A DNA stretch of 64,000 nucleotides from Paludibacter sp. (GTDB lineage Bacteria > Bacteroidota > Bacteroidia > Bacteroidales > Paludibacteraceae). Positions 9,986 through 19,687 of this stretch are shown here, piece by piece. The position numbers were made by a program, and so were the translations under genes. The notes beneath the pieces are model-generated. The model was not told the origin of the DNA and made no database searches. It saw only the letters and a program-made list of their open reading frames with translations. The stretch's first letter is position 1. Every line of letters begins with the position of its first letter. The stretch lies in contig JAQTUE010000001.1 of the NCBI GenBank assembly GCA_028710415.1, positions 124,001 through 188,000 on the forward strand, written 5' to 3'.

Positions 9986-12040
9986 TTAAAGCAATTCCAC
10001 ACTTCTTTTTACAAAGTTGGCAAGTGCTTCGCCTTTCAGCATGTTGCTAGCCAGAAGTGCTAAATCTATCAGTTGACGCACCTGTTTGGTTTCGGAAGCA
10101 AATGATTTCAGTACCGCTTTTTTATGGTCGGTAAGTTCATCCATTTTCTTTTGAAGTTCTTCCAGTTCTGTTTTCTCGGCAGCAGGAACTTCTTCGTCTT
10201 TTTTGTCTTTGTGAGTTTCCTTTAATTTATCGTGTTTGGTCTTAACGTCCGATAATTCAGTAGTAATCGGAGCAATGCTTGCACCACAGGCTGTTTCTTC
10301 ATCAGTCAGGATTTTTTCGATAATAGGGTGAGCTGTATTGACAACCAGATTGTAGCTGTCAGGCATTTCACCATAAAAACTCATCATGCCACCCTGCAAT
10401 GAGGACATTTCCTTCATACGGCGCATAAACTCGTTCTGGGTAATGAAAACCGGGCTAGTAGTAGCTTCTAATTGCTCGAAAGTAACAATGAAGTTTGTTT
10501 TTTCAAGGGTTGGTATCTGTGAATCAAATACGGTAACCAGGGCGTCGCGTTGGTCGTTGGATAACGTTACTTTGCTGGTGTCGTCTTTTTGGATGATCTT
10601 ATCAATTACGTCGCTATCCACACGAACGAAGCGGGTCTTTTCGAATTTCTGTTCCAGTTGGCTCACTACGTGTACATCAAGCTGGCCGTCCATAATCAAC
10701 ACATCATAGCCTTTGTCCTTGGCATGCTGGATATAGCTGTATTGTTCGTCACTGTTATTGGCATACAGGTAAATCACGTCCCCGTTTTTATCTTTTTGGT
10801 TTTCACCAACCAGCGTTTTGTATTCATCAAAAGTGAAGTATTTGCCATCAATATTTTTAAGCAAAGCAAATTTCTCAGCACGTTCGTAAAATTTCTCATC
10901 GCTGAGCATTCCATATTGAATGAATAGTTTCAGGTTATCCCATTTCTCTTCGAACTGCAAACGGTCGGCCTTGAAGATTTCATTCAAACGATCGGCAACC
11001 TTTTTGGTAATGTGGCTTGAAATCTTCTTTACATTGGAGTCACTTTGCAAATAACTACGCGATACGTTCAACGGAATATCCGGAGAATCAATCACACCAT
11101 GCAACAAAGTCAGGTATTCGGGTACGATATTTTCAACATGGTCGGTAACATATACCTGATTGCAATACAACTGGATCTTGTTGCGTTGCATTTCGATATT
11201 ATTTTTGATTTTCGGGAAATACAGGATACCGGTCAGGTTGAACGGATAATCTACATTCAGGTGAATATGGAAGAGCGGATCTTCAGCCATCGGGTTCAAC
11301 TCATGGTAGAAGGCATTGTAATCTTCGTCCGTCAAGTCGGCAGGTTTGCGGGTCCAGGCAGGGTTGGTGATATTAATGATGTTATCATTTTTAGTCTCAA
11401 CATTCTTACCGTCTTTCCATTCTTTCTTCTTACCGAAGGCGATTTCAATGGGCAGGAATTTGCAATACTTGGTCAGCAGTTCCTGTATTTTAGCATCTTC
11501 GAGGAAGTCTTTGTTATCATCATCAATGTGGAGCACGATTTCTGTACCACGATCAGCTTTGATAGTGTCTTCCAGGGTGTATTCAGGATCTCCCTTGCAG
11601 GACCAGTGTTGGGCTGTGGTTTCTGCCTGGTACGACTGGGTAAAGATTTCTACTTTTTTAGAAACCATAAACGAAGAATAGAAACCAAGTCCGAAATGTC
11701 CGATAATAGCCTGGGCATCGTTTTTGTACTTTTCGAGGAACTCTTCAGCCCCTGAGAATGCAATCTGGTTGATGTATTTATCGATTTCGTCGGCAGTCAT
11801 CCCAATACCACGGTCGGTAATAGTCAGGGTACCCTTCTTTTTATTTACATCCACACGTACGGTGAGGTCACCCAGTTCGCCTTTAAAGTCACCCACTGCA
11901 GCCAGTGTTTTAAGCTTTTGTGTGGCATCTACTGCATTTGAGACTAATTCACGCAGAAAAATCTCATGATCGCTGTACAAAAATTTCTTGATAACGGGGA
12001 AGATATTGTCGCTCGTTACCCCAATGTTTCCTTTAGCCAT
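9986..12040 (-). CDS. htpG: Molecular chaperone HtpG (Hsp90)
   Basis: A 684-residue ATP-dependent chaperone. The GHKL ATPase domain shows FLRELVSNAVDATQKL, ITDRGIGMTADEI, IGHFGLGFYSSFMV and GTEIVLHI. The middle domain and C-terminal dimerisation domain follow. A charged linker near residues 600-650 (KETHKDKKDEEVPAAEKTE) is characteristic of Bacteroidetes HtpG. There is no signal peptide, so it is cytosolic. It starts at ATG 12040 and has its own terminator, so it is monocistronic. No heat-shock operator could be recognised upstream. Confidence 0.96.
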   Translation of the reverse strand: MAKGNIGVTSDNIFPVIKKFLYSDHEIFLRELVSNAVDATQKLKTLAAVGDFKGELGDLTVRVDVNKKKGTLTITDRGIGMTADEIDKYINQIAFSGAEEFLEKYKNDAQAIIGHFGLGFYSSFMVSKKVEIFTQSYQAETTAQHWSCKGDPEYTLEDTIKADRGTEIVLHIDDDNKDFLEDAKIQELLTKYCKFLPIEIAFGKKKEWKDGKNVETKNDNIINITNPAWTRKPADLTDEDYNAFYHELNPMAEDPLFHIHLNVDYPFNLTGILYFPKIKNNIEMQRNKIQLYCNQVYVTDHVENIVPEYLTLLHGVIDSPDIPLNVSRSYLQSDSNVKKISSHITKKVADRLNEIFKADRLQFEEKWDNLKLFIQYGMLSDEKFYERAEKFALLKNIDGKYFTFDEYKTLVGENQKDKNGDVIYLYANNSDEQYSYIQHAKDKGYDVLIMDGQLDVHVVSQLEQKFEKTRFVRVDSDVIDKIIQKDDTSKVTLSNDQRDALVTVFDSQIPTLEKTNFIVTFEQLEATTSPVFITQNEFMRRMKEMSSLQGGMMSFYGEMPDSYNLVVNTAHPIIEKILTDEETACGASIAPITTELSDVKTKHDKLKETHKDKKDEEVPAAEKTELEELQKKMDELTDHKKAVLKSFASETKQVRQLIDLALLASNMLKGEALANFVKRSVELL

Positions 12041-12045
12041 TGTTC

Positions 12046-12087
12046 GTTATAAGTTAATTAGTTAATTGTGTTGATTGGTTAATTCGT
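12046..12087. repeat. Short degenerate relative of the TTGATTAAG array
   Basis: AAGTTAATTAGTTAATTG and TTGATTGGTTAATTCG lie just upstream of the htpG start. They use the same units as the long arrays at 4027-4253 and 57645-57905, without a complementary half. Confidence 0.55.
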
Positions 12088-12205
12088 TCTGGTCAAAGTG
12101 CGAGATAGTGATGCACTCTGACTACCGGAGACTGCACTAGTCAAAAAAAGTGCCAAGGGTAAGATGGTGACAGAATGGCAGGGAAGGAGGATCCTGTAAA
12201 TTATA

Positions 12206-12260
12206 AAAAGCGAACTTACGAACAACAGAAGAAAGTTCGTTTTGTTCGTAAGTTCTTTTT
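12206..12260. terminator. Intrinsic terminator of the multicopper oxidase gene
   Basis: The stem CGAACTTACGAACAA pairs with TTGTTCGTAAGTTC around a 16-nt loop that itself contains GTTCGTT. A and T runs flank it on both sides. It lies about 26 bp after the stop of the minus-strand gene. Confidence 0.85.
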
Positions 12261-12286
12261 ACTGAATTATTATTTCATAATTCTTT

Positions 12287-15223
12287 TTATTTCATGATTA
12301 TTTTCCGTACAATCTGCCGGTTGTTGTTCATTATTTTGATGGTATACACACCACTGTGTCCCGGTTTCAGATGAATTTGCTGATTTAGACTGTTGTTTGC
12401 CACTATACCGTTCTGTTCGAATACCCGTTGTCCAAGGTCATTATATATCTGGATGGTGAAAGGTAGCCGATCGGGAGCGGAAATTGAAACCGTAAAGTTT
12501 CCATCGTTTACAGTAGGATATATGTCAACAGTGTTGGCAAGCTGGTTTTCAGTTAATGAAAGTACCGTGTCAAAGTGGACCCGGTTCGAACCTGTTGAAG
12601 AACAGCCATTCTGCGTAACCTGGGTCCAATACCAGCCAACTTGTGACGGCTGATACACCTGACTTGTAGCGTTGCTAATTTCCATTCCAATACCATTTTC
12701 AGAATCAGAAACGAACCATTGGTTTCCATCAGGGATATTGCTTATTAAAGCTTTGTTGTCTTTGGTTACCGTAGGATGATACGAAAGGGCATTTACATTG
12801 ACACCAAAAACAGAAGGGATTGAAAGCTTCCACATCCCGCTGGTGTAATTTACTGTGACTAATTTTTGACCAGTAGTAGTCCACTTGAGATTTACAAAAT
12901 TGTCACCGGTACCACCTCCGTTGAGAACTGTTCCGCCCGTAGGAATATTCCACAGGTAATTTGACATGCCAACAGGTGCCTGGTATAAATTGTCGGTTGA
13001 ATTCAGGCAGGTCTGCTGTGCCCGGAGTGGGGAAGGTTCCACCCAGTACGGACGCATCATTTCATTGTCTTCATGATCCAGGATATGGCAATGCCATACG
13101 TATCCTGGCCCTTTGCTGGGGTCAAATGCATACATAAGCTTTGAGGCAGGCGCATTGGCCGGTACATCAATCGGAGCATACCTGATTAAAAACGTAGACA
13201 CTTCGCCGGGCAATACTTTAAATGTATCCTTCCAACCTCTTTCTTCGGGCAGTGGCGGGCGGGGAGTACCCATTAAAAAAGGACTCACGGCCGGATTGCC
13301 ACCGATGGCGCCATCCGCGTTCATCACGTTGTAATTCATCGGTGGCCCCGATGCCGGCTTGAAGGAACCACCGATAAAGGCAGCTTCATACACCTGGTTG
13401 TAGGCTTCAGGATCGTATTCCTGCCTGCTGACCAGCTGGAACTGAACCAGGTGGATGTGAATAGGGTGTGCATCCTCCGTAGTATTGATAATCTGGACAA
13501 GTTCAGTTGTCCCTTCAACAGGATGTTCCGTGGCATCGCCAAAGGCATCCGGCATTGTTATCATCTCATTGTTATCGTAATGTGAATTGTTGATCAATAC
13601 TTCCATTGGACCATTGTCACCCTCATGCTCGTTCAGGGTTAATTGTCTTTTTTTAACCGGAGTGACATTTGTGCCTCCGGAGAAATCAGTAAGTCTGACC
13701 ACTGCATTTCTTCTCAGAAAACGCGGAACAAAGCTTTTGTCAATTCCGTGATTTTCACCATTATTTGTGTTTGCTGATACCATCTTCCCATTTACAACAA
13801 ACTGCATGATCCTTCCATCCAACTCAGGGACTGTAAGATCCCCCGACGGATAAGGTATGACAGCATCGTTGAGCAATGTGAATGTCTTCCCCTCAAGGCC
13901 GGTAAAGTCAATGACAATATCGAACCTTTCAGAGGGAGCAATAAACAATCCTGTGGGGGAGGTGCCTGAAGGCAGTGGGCTTGGTTTTAGTACATTCGGA
14001 TCGAGCTTGACAGGACTATCCAACAGGCCACCATCAGTTCCTACCACCTGAATGCCGGGACCGTTTACATTAGTTGCCAGATCGGACAACCACATGTTCA
14101 GAAACCTGGCATTACATGCATTGAGGACCCTAAACCGATATTTACGCGGGGCAACACTTAGATATGGCCATGATTTACCGTTTACCACCATGACATTCCC
14201 AAAAAACTCGGGTGCCCAATAAGGTAACATCGGATTCGTGGGTGCGTCGATAGGCCAATACAATTCACCTTTATCATTGAACATCCGGTCCTGGATGATA
14301 AGATCAACCTCCGGAAGATACGGTTTCTGATTAAAAGTGCCCGTAGTACCCTCCGGTGCCACTTCCTGAACCATATCGTCCCGGGACCAGCCGGGCAAAT
14401 GATCGTTTTCTTCATCCCTTCCTTTGATGAGATAGAATCCTTCAAGCCCGGCATAAAGATTTAAACGGGTTGCACCCATGATATGGTCGTGAAACCACAA
14501 AGTAGCAGCCTGCTGGGTGTTTGGGTAATGATAGACTGAATCAGTACCGTCAATACCCCAGGTAGGGCCTTTAATGGCATGACCAGGAGTAAACCAGGCA
14601 TAAGGGTCACCATCAGACTGAGAGGTTACTTCTGCGCCGTGTAAATGGGTAACAACAGGTACGGGTCCCGAATACGGGTCGTCCGTCATGACCGGCATAG
14701 CCCAATGAACCATTTGGTCAACTGTGAGGTTTAGGTCGCTATACTTTTGTCCATACAGCTCGTTCCTGTAGGTTACCGTCAGTGCTTTCCCTCTTTCTGT
14801 TTCAATAGTTGGCGCCGGCCAGTTGGGTGAGGTCCATTTGATACCGTTGTCCTTTGAAATACTGTAGGTCCAGTAATTGCCTGCTCCAACTTCTGGATTT
14901 TGCTTCCCGATAGTCCCGTTGCTCAATGCGGTTCCTGTTGAGAGGGCTATTTGCCTATGGGGAACGGTTTTAATTATCAGTTTTCCACCATCACGTGCAT
15001 TCACTCTTAACCCTGCAGAAAAATGAGGCAGGGGATCGACAAATTGAGGAATCAAAGCCGGATCAATCGGAACCTGAGTAATTCCATTTATTGTTTGAAG
15101 TGAAGCAGGAACATTGCTTTTTACTTTATGTACTCTGTGTCGTACGGGGTTCAGTGCATCTACATTTGAAATCATCATGATTAAAAATATCATGGAAAGT
15201 AGTTTTGTATAAAAAGTTTTCAT
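12287..15223 (-). CDS. Secreted multicopper oxidase with type IX sorting domain
   Basis: A 978-residue three-cupredoxin oxidase of the CotA / bilirubin-oxidase type, which couples substrate oxidation to oxygen reduction. All four copper motifs are present: HLHG (near 194), HDH (near 244), HPIHIH (near 586) and HCHILDHEDNEM (near 711). An immunoglobulin-like region (residues about 740-880) and a C-terminal type IX secretion signal (DIYPTVNDGNFTVSI ... GVYTIKIMNN) follow. The start is the ATG at 15223, which begins the signal peptide MKTFYTKLLSMIFLIMMISN; the frame is open further up to 15382 without coding character. It is likely exported and attached to the outer surface or released. Whether it oxidises metals or phenolics is not decided. 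Confidence 0.92.
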   Translation of the reverse strand: MKTFYTKLLSMIFLIMMISNVDALNPVRHRVHKVKSNVPASLQTINGITQVPIDPALIPQFVDPLPHFSAGLRVNARDGGKLIIKTVPHRQIALSTGTALSNGTIGKQNPEVGAGNYWTYSISKDNGIKWTSPNWPAPTIETERGKALTVTYRNELYGQKYSDLNLTVDQMVHWAMPVMTDDPYSGPVPVVTHLHGAEVTSQSDGDPYAWFTPGHAIKGPTWGIDGTDSVYHYPNTQQAATLWFHDHIMGATRLNLYAGLEGFYLIKGRDEENDHLPGWSRDDMVQEVAPEGTTGTFNQKPYLPEVDLIIQDRMFNDKGELYWPIDAPTNPMLPYWAPEFFGNVMVVNGKSWPYLSVAPRKYRFRVLNACNARFLNMWLSDLATNVNGPGIQVVGTDGGLLDSPVKLDPNVLKPSPLPSGTSPTGLFIAPSERFDIVIDFTGLEGKTFTLLNDAVIPYPSGDLTVPELDGRIMQFVVNGKMVSANTNNGENHGIDKSFVPRFLRRNAVVRLTDFSGGTNVTPVKKRQLTLNEHEGDNGPMEVLINNSHYDNNEMITMPDAFGDATEHPVEGTTELVQIINTTEDAHPIHIHLVQFQLVSRQEYDPEAYNQVYEAAFIGGSFKPASGPPMNYNVMNADGAIGGNPAVSPFLMGTPRPPLPEERGWKDTFKVLPGEVSTFLIRYAPIDVPANAPASKLMYAFDPSKGPGYVWHCHILDHEDNEMMRPYWVEPSPLRAQQTCLNSTDNLYQAPVGMSNYLWNIPTGGTVLNGGGTGDNFVNLKWTTTGQKLVTVNYTSGMWKLSIPSVFGVNVNALSYHPTVTKDNKALISNIPDGNQWFVSDSENGIGMEISNATSQVYQPSQVGWYWTQVTQNGCSSTGSNRVHFDTVLSLTENQLANTVDIYPTVNDGNFTVSISAPDRLPFTIQIYNDLGQRVFEQNGIVANNSLNQQIHLKPGHSGVYTIKIMNNNRQIVRKIIMK

Positions 15224-15784
15224 AAATGTTGAGTTTAAATTTGTATTAATTTCAAATAATCGATTTTTCCAACAATACAAAATTATTTTTGGTTTGAACA
15301 GGTAAATATTTTTAAATATTTGGAATTGGTTTTTAAAAACAGATAACATGTGATTGAATTTCGTGTTAAGATATTGGAACAAATACAGTTGGAATTTAAA
15401 TTATCTGTCTTCCTGTCAACACTTCTTGAAATAGTCTCTACAAAGTGATTGAGGAGAATTGATTTGTGGCTTAAACAGATGAGAGCTAAATTGAAATAAC
15501 TGAAATAAACTCAGAGTGATTTGGAATTTGATTCAGGAACAGCATCAATGCCACACCGAGCCTGACAGTCAACTCAGGGAGTTCGAAGTTTAGGTTGAAT
15601 ATTGTAATTATGTATTAGAATCAGTCATCAATTTATTTCATTCGCTTAAGTTCAAAATAAATAAAAGATATCAAATTTTGCATTTATTTTATAATTCACA
15701 CAATTATTGCACTAAGAATGAGTTTAAGTTAATAAGAGACTGTTTAAATTAAATCTTAGTTCTCATCCTCTAAATGCAAAAGCC
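15224..15784. other. Divergent AT-rich intergenic region
   Basis: About 560 bases between the multicopper oxidase and the VIT-VWA gene. A minus-strand TAnnTTTG-like box lies near 15278-15285. I see no RNA gene, repeat or other coding frame. Confidence 0.5.
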
Positions 15785-18205
15785 ATGAAACGAATTCAGA
15801 AAGTCACTGCCGGTTTAAAAATTACGATCTTAATTATCCTGTTCAGTTCAGAATTTGCGTGTGTTAGCGTTGCACAGTCTTTGAAGTATGACCGTAGGCA
15901 GGAAGAATCGGGTGCAAAAACACTTTCGCCTTACTTTGTAGTAATCAGCGAGCACCCTGAAACTGATATATTGCCCTTGAAAGAAACTTCGGCCAGCGTG
16001 AATATTGTCGGGGTTATTGCCGATGTAACAGTCCGGCAGAAATATGTAAACAGCGGTAAAAACACCCTGGAAGCCATTTATACTTTCCCGCTTTCGACTA
16101 AAGCAGCAGTGTATGCCATGAAGATGACCATTGGCAACCGTACTATTTCAGCAAGGATCAGTGAAAAGGAGAAAGCAAGAAAAGATTATGAACAAGCAAA
16201 AACAGCTGGCAACAGGGTTTCGTTACTTGAACAAAACCGCCCGAATGTTTTTACCATGAACGTTGCGAATATTGCTATAAAGGATACGATAGTGGTTGAA
16301 TTGAAATATACCGAGTTGCTGGTTCCTGAAAATGGAGTCTATTCATTTGTATATCCAACGGTGGTTGGTCCACGCTATTCCAATAAAACGAAAAATGAAG
16401 CCGGGACTGACGGTAAGTTTGTGAATACACCCTATACACAGGAAGGTGAAGCTGCTACCTATAAATTTGGATTTGAACTAAAAATCAATTCAGGTATTCC
16501 TATTCAGGATGTGACCTGTACCACCCATAACATGGAAGTTACTCATCCTGATTTGAATACAGCAGTAGTAAAACTTGATAAAAGCGAACTGAATGGTGGC
16601 AACCGTGATGTGATTCTGAATTATTCGTTGCAGGGTAATAAAATTGAATCCGGCGTCATGCTGTATGAACATGGGGATGAAAATTTCTTTTTGATGATGG
16701 TCCAGCCTCCCAAAAAAGTATTGTTAGAAGAAATACCTCCCCGGGAGTATATTTTTATTGTAGACGTTTCCGGATCCATGCATGGTTATCCGCTTGATAT
16801 TTCAAAGAAACTACTTCGCAACCTGATCGTAAACCTGAAACCAACTGATAAATTTAATGTAGTTTTGTTCTCTGGATTCACTGGTATTTTAAGTGATTAT
16901 TCCGTGGAAGCAAACCAGCAGAATATTGAACGGGCCATACGGTTGATTGACTATCAAAAGGGTGGAGGAGGAACCGAATTGATGCGGGCGTTGAAGCGTG
17001 CTTACGAAATACCACATGATAGCCGGTATGTGTCGCGTTCAATAGTATTAGTTACGGATGGATTTGTGGATGTCGAAAAAGAAGCGTTTGAGATGGTACG
17101 TAATAACAATGATAAAAGTAACTTTTTTGCATTTGGTATTGGCACCAGTGTAAACCGTCATTTAATCGAAGGACTGGCTTTCATGGGCACTGGGGAACCA
17201 ATGGTTATAGAAAAGACAGAAAAGGCAGACCAACAAGCAGAAAAGTTTCGTAACTATATCAATACACCTGTCCTGACTCAGATCAAAACAGATTTTGATA
17301 CTCTGGTGGCTTATGATATCGAACCTGGAACAACACCCGATATGTTAGCTGAACGGCCGATTATTATTTTTGGTAAATACAAGGGATCCCATACCGGTAC
17401 AGTTACATTGAGAGGGAATACGGGAGGATCGATGTATGAAAAATCATTTGATTTGACAGACATAAAGCCAAATCCGGCATTCTCGGCAATCCGCTACCTG
17501 TGGGCAAGGGAAAGAATTAAGCTGCTTGATTATTATACCAACCAAAGACTGTATTATCAGGCACCCATCGACGAGTTGTTGAAAAACGATATTACCAGCC
17601 TGGGATTGAAGTATGGCTTGATGACCCAATATACTTCGTTCATTGCGATTGATGAGGAATTTAAAATTGATAAGGATGGTAAATCAGTAACTGTTAAACA
17701 ACCTCTGCCTCTGACACAGGGTGTTTCAAATTATGCTGTAGGTGAAACAGTGGCAGTGGGGTCAGGGACTTCAAATCAGGTTTTACAGGGTCGAATGGCT
17801 GGTGTGAACGTAACAACTTCAAAAGGAAATAATGAAACAAGGGCTGACATTTCCGATGTAAAGGAAAGTGTTACTCAGGAAACAGAAGAGAAAGTGTATC
17901 AGGTTGTAGAACAAATGCCTCAATTCCCGGGAGGTGAATCTACTTTGATGAGTGCTATCAGCCAGAATCTCAAGTATCCAACCATTGCACAGGAAAATGG
18001 AATCCAGGGCATGGTGATTGTAAGGTTTTTAGTCGAGAAAGATGGATCCATTTCAAGAATAGAAATAGTAAGAAGCCTCGACCCGGCCTGTGACAAAGAA
18101 GCGATCAGGCTTATTAAATTATTGCCTAAGTTTATTCCTGCAAAGCAAAATGGTGTTAATGTTTCGGTATGGTATACTTTGCCGATTGCGTTTAAATTGG
18201 AGTGA
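15785..18205 (+). CDS. VIT and VWA domain protein with TonB-type C-terminus
   Basis: An 806-residue protein with an N-terminal signal anchor (residues 10-30), then a vault inter-alpha-trypsin (VIT) domain (about 50-170; YTFPLSTKAAVYAMKM). A von Willebrand A domain with intact MIDAS DVSGSM (near 327) and VTDGF follows. A marine-proteobacterial-sortase-like beta region (about 500-640) and a TonB C-terminal domain (about 706-806; MPQFPGGESTLM, IQGMVIVRFLVEKDGS) complete it. Near residue 667 it carries VLQGRMAGVNV, a string typical of SusC-like receptor plug domains. The function is probably envelope protein-protein interaction; which partner is energised or bound is unknown. Confidence 0.88.
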   Translation: MKRIQKVTAGLKITILIILFSSEFACVSVAQSLKYDRRQEESGAKTLSPYFVVISEHPETDILPLKETSASVNIVGVIADVTVRQKYVNSGKNTLEAIYTFPLSTKAAVYAMKMTIGNRTISARISEKEKARKDYEQAKTAGNRVSLLEQNRPNVFTMNVANIAIKDTIVVELKYTELLVPENGVYSFVYPTVVGPRYSNKTKNEAGTDGKFVNTPYTQEGEAATYKFGFELKINSGIPIQDVTCTTHNMEVTHPDLNTAVVKLDKSELNGGNRDVILNYSLQGNKIESGVMLYEHGDENFFLMMVQPPKKVLLEEIPPREYIFIVDVSGSMHGYPLDISKKLLRNLIVNLKPTDKFNVVLFSGFTGILSDYSVEANQQNIERAIRLIDYQKGGGGTELMRALKRAYEIPHDSRYVSRSIVLVTDGFVDVEKEAFEMVRNNNDKSNFFAFGIGTSVNRHLIEGLAFMGTGEPMVIEKTEKADQQAEKFRNYINTPVLTQIKTDFDTLVAYDIEPGTTPDMLAERPIIIFGKYKGSHTGTVTLRGNTGGSMYEKSFDLTDIKPNPAFSAIRYLWARERIKLLDYYTNQRLYYQAPIDELLKNDITSLGLKYGLMTQYTSFIAIDEEFKIDKDGKSVTVKQPLPLTQGVSNYAVGETVAVGSGTSNQVLQGRMAGVNVTTSKGNNETRADISDVKESVTQETEEKVYQVVEQMPQFPGGESTLMSAISQNLKYPTIAQENGIQGMVIVRFLVEKDGSISRIEIVRSLDPACDKEAIRLIKLLPKFIPAKQNGVNVSVWYTLPIAFKLE

Positions 18206-18256
18206 GTTTTAAATTTAATACGTATCCTAACAGAGTATAAAAAAGTTGTGAGTTTG

Positions 18257-18310
18257 ATCAAAGTCTATGAAAAAGTCAGAATATTCTGATTTATTCATAG
18301 ACTTTGATTA
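18257..18310. repeat. 54-bp palindromic direct repeat, left copy
   Basis: Outer arms ATCAAAGTCTATGA / TCATAGACTTTGAT and an inner perfect palindrome TCAGAATATTCTGA, joined by 5-bp spacers. An identical 54-bp copy in the same orientation starts at 21160, 2903 bp away. The pair brackets the DUF4143 ATPase and the 470-residue gene. Confidence 0.97.
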
Positions 18311-18341
18311 TATTTGTGCTGAAATTAAACATTTAAGTAAA

Positions 18342-19646
18342 ATGAAACGTAAAGTTTTAGAACAATTAATTGGTTGGAAAAATAACCCAAAACGGATGCC
18401 ACTGATAGTAAATGGTGCTCGTCAAGTCGGAAAAACCTACATTATTAAGGAGTTTGGGCAATTGCATTTCAGTAACGTAGTGTATGTCAATTTGGAAACT
18501 AACCTTGCAGTTAATTCTTATTTTAATACAGACATTACGCCACTGCGGATAATTCAATACCTGGAAACCGCTACTAACACTCGTATTATTGCAGGCGAAA
18601 CGCTGATTGTGTTGGATGAAATTCAATCGTGCGCTCGTGCTTTAACTTCCTTAAAAACCTTTTGCGAAGAAACTCCCGAATTTCACATTGTAGCAGCTGG
18701 CAGTTTGTTGGGTGTAGCCGTGAACCGGGAAAATTATTCGTTTCCAGTTGGTAAAGTGGATGAACTGACTATGTTTCCAATGGATTTTGAGGAATTTCTT
18801 TGGGCAACGGAAAAAGAAATGTTGGGTGTTGAAATAAGGAATCATTTCAGCACAAATCAAGCTATGCCTGAAATTTTACACTCACAGGCTTTGGAAATCT
18901 ACAAACAATATCTTATCGTGGGCGGCATGCCGGCAGTGGTGCGAGAGTTTATTGAAACAAAAAGTTTAATTACCTCCACCGAAATTCAAGGACGTATTCT
19001 GAACGAATATATTGCCGACATGGCAAAATATGCAGCTGCCAGCACTAGTGTGAAAATTCGTGCTTGCTACAATTCTATTCCATCACAGTTGGCAAAAGAG
19101 AACAAAAAATTTCAATACAAAACTGTTCAAAAAGGAGGAACTTCAACTATTTTTGGAGAAGCTATTGAATGGCTTCATTTTGCAGGTGTGGTACTTAAAT
19201 GTCAGAAAATCAATCATGGTTTTTTGCCGATATCAGTTTATGTTGATTTGAGTGATTTCAAACTTTATATGAGTGATACTGGCATGTTGACCATGAAATC
19301 TGGAATGCCGCATCAAATTATTCTTTCGCAATTAGAGGAGGACAATGGATTCTTAGGTGTATTGAGCGAGAATTATGTAGCTCAGGCATTAACGAGTAAT
19401 GGTTTTCCATTGTATTATTGGAAAAATGAAAATACAGCTGAACTTGATTTTGTAATTTTAATCGGTGGGAAAGTAATTCCTGTGGAAGTAAAAAAAGGAA
19501 ATCGCACCAAATCTGTAAGCATGAATTTGTTCGTGAATAAATATGATTGTCCATACGCCATTCGTATTTCAAAAAAGAATTTTGGGTTTGAAAATAATAT
19601 CAAATCGGTGCCGCTTTATGCTGTGTTTTGTATCGAAACAAATTAA
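18342..19646 (+). CDS. AAA-type ATPase with DUF4143 C-terminal domain
   Basis: A 434-residue cytosolic protein. The N-terminal P-loop shows Walker A NGARQVGKTY and Walker B ETLIVLDEIQS, followed by the sensor region (AAGSLLG). The C-terminal DUF4143 ends in a restriction-nuclease-like strand set, AELDFVILIGGKVIPVEVKKG, which resembles a PD-(D/E)xK core. ATG at 18342 (MKRKVLEQLIGW) is chosen because the family begins this way; the frame is open from 18267 only because it runs through the palindromic repeat. The family is highly expanded in Bacteroidetes and archaea with unknown role. It is followed 41 bp later by a second gene of the same cassette. Confidence 0.88.
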   Translation: MKRKVLEQLIGWKNNPKRMPLIVNGARQVGKTYIIKEFGQLHFSNVVYVNLETNLAVNSYFNTDITPLRIIQYLETATNTRIIAGETLIVLDEIQSCARALTSLKTFCEETPEFHIVAAGSLLGVAVNRENYSFPVGKVDELTMFPMDFEEFLWATEKEMLGVEIRNHFSTNQAMPEILHSQALEIYKQYLIVGGMPAVVREFIETKSLITSTEIQGRILNEYIADMAKYAAASTSVKIRACYNSIPSQLAKENKKFQYKTVQKGGTSTIFGEAIEWLHFAGVVLKCQKINHGFLPISVYVDLSDFKLYMSDTGMLTMKSGMPHQIILSQLEEDNGFLGVLSENYVAQALTSNGFPLYYWKNENTAELDFVILIGGKVIPVEVKKGNRTKSVSMNLFVNKYDCPYAIRISKKNFGFENNIKSVPLYAVFCIETN

Positions 19647-19687
19647 AGTATCAAATTCCAAGCAACAATAATTCTCAAAAATAGAAA

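Noticed and set aside
11045..11755. 236-codon plus-strand frame opposite htpG
   Set aside because: Antisense shadow of a highly conserved gene, with no family resemblance or ribosome site.
15224..15382. Longer start for the multicopper oxidase
   Set aside because: The extra 53 residues are AT-rich without coding character and would bury the clear signal peptide that starts at 15223.
18267..18341. In-frame N-terminal extension of the DUF4143 ATPase beginning MKKSEYSDLF
   Set aside because: These codons are the palindromic repeat itself. The same string occurs at the right copy where no gene follows, and the family starts at the later ATG.
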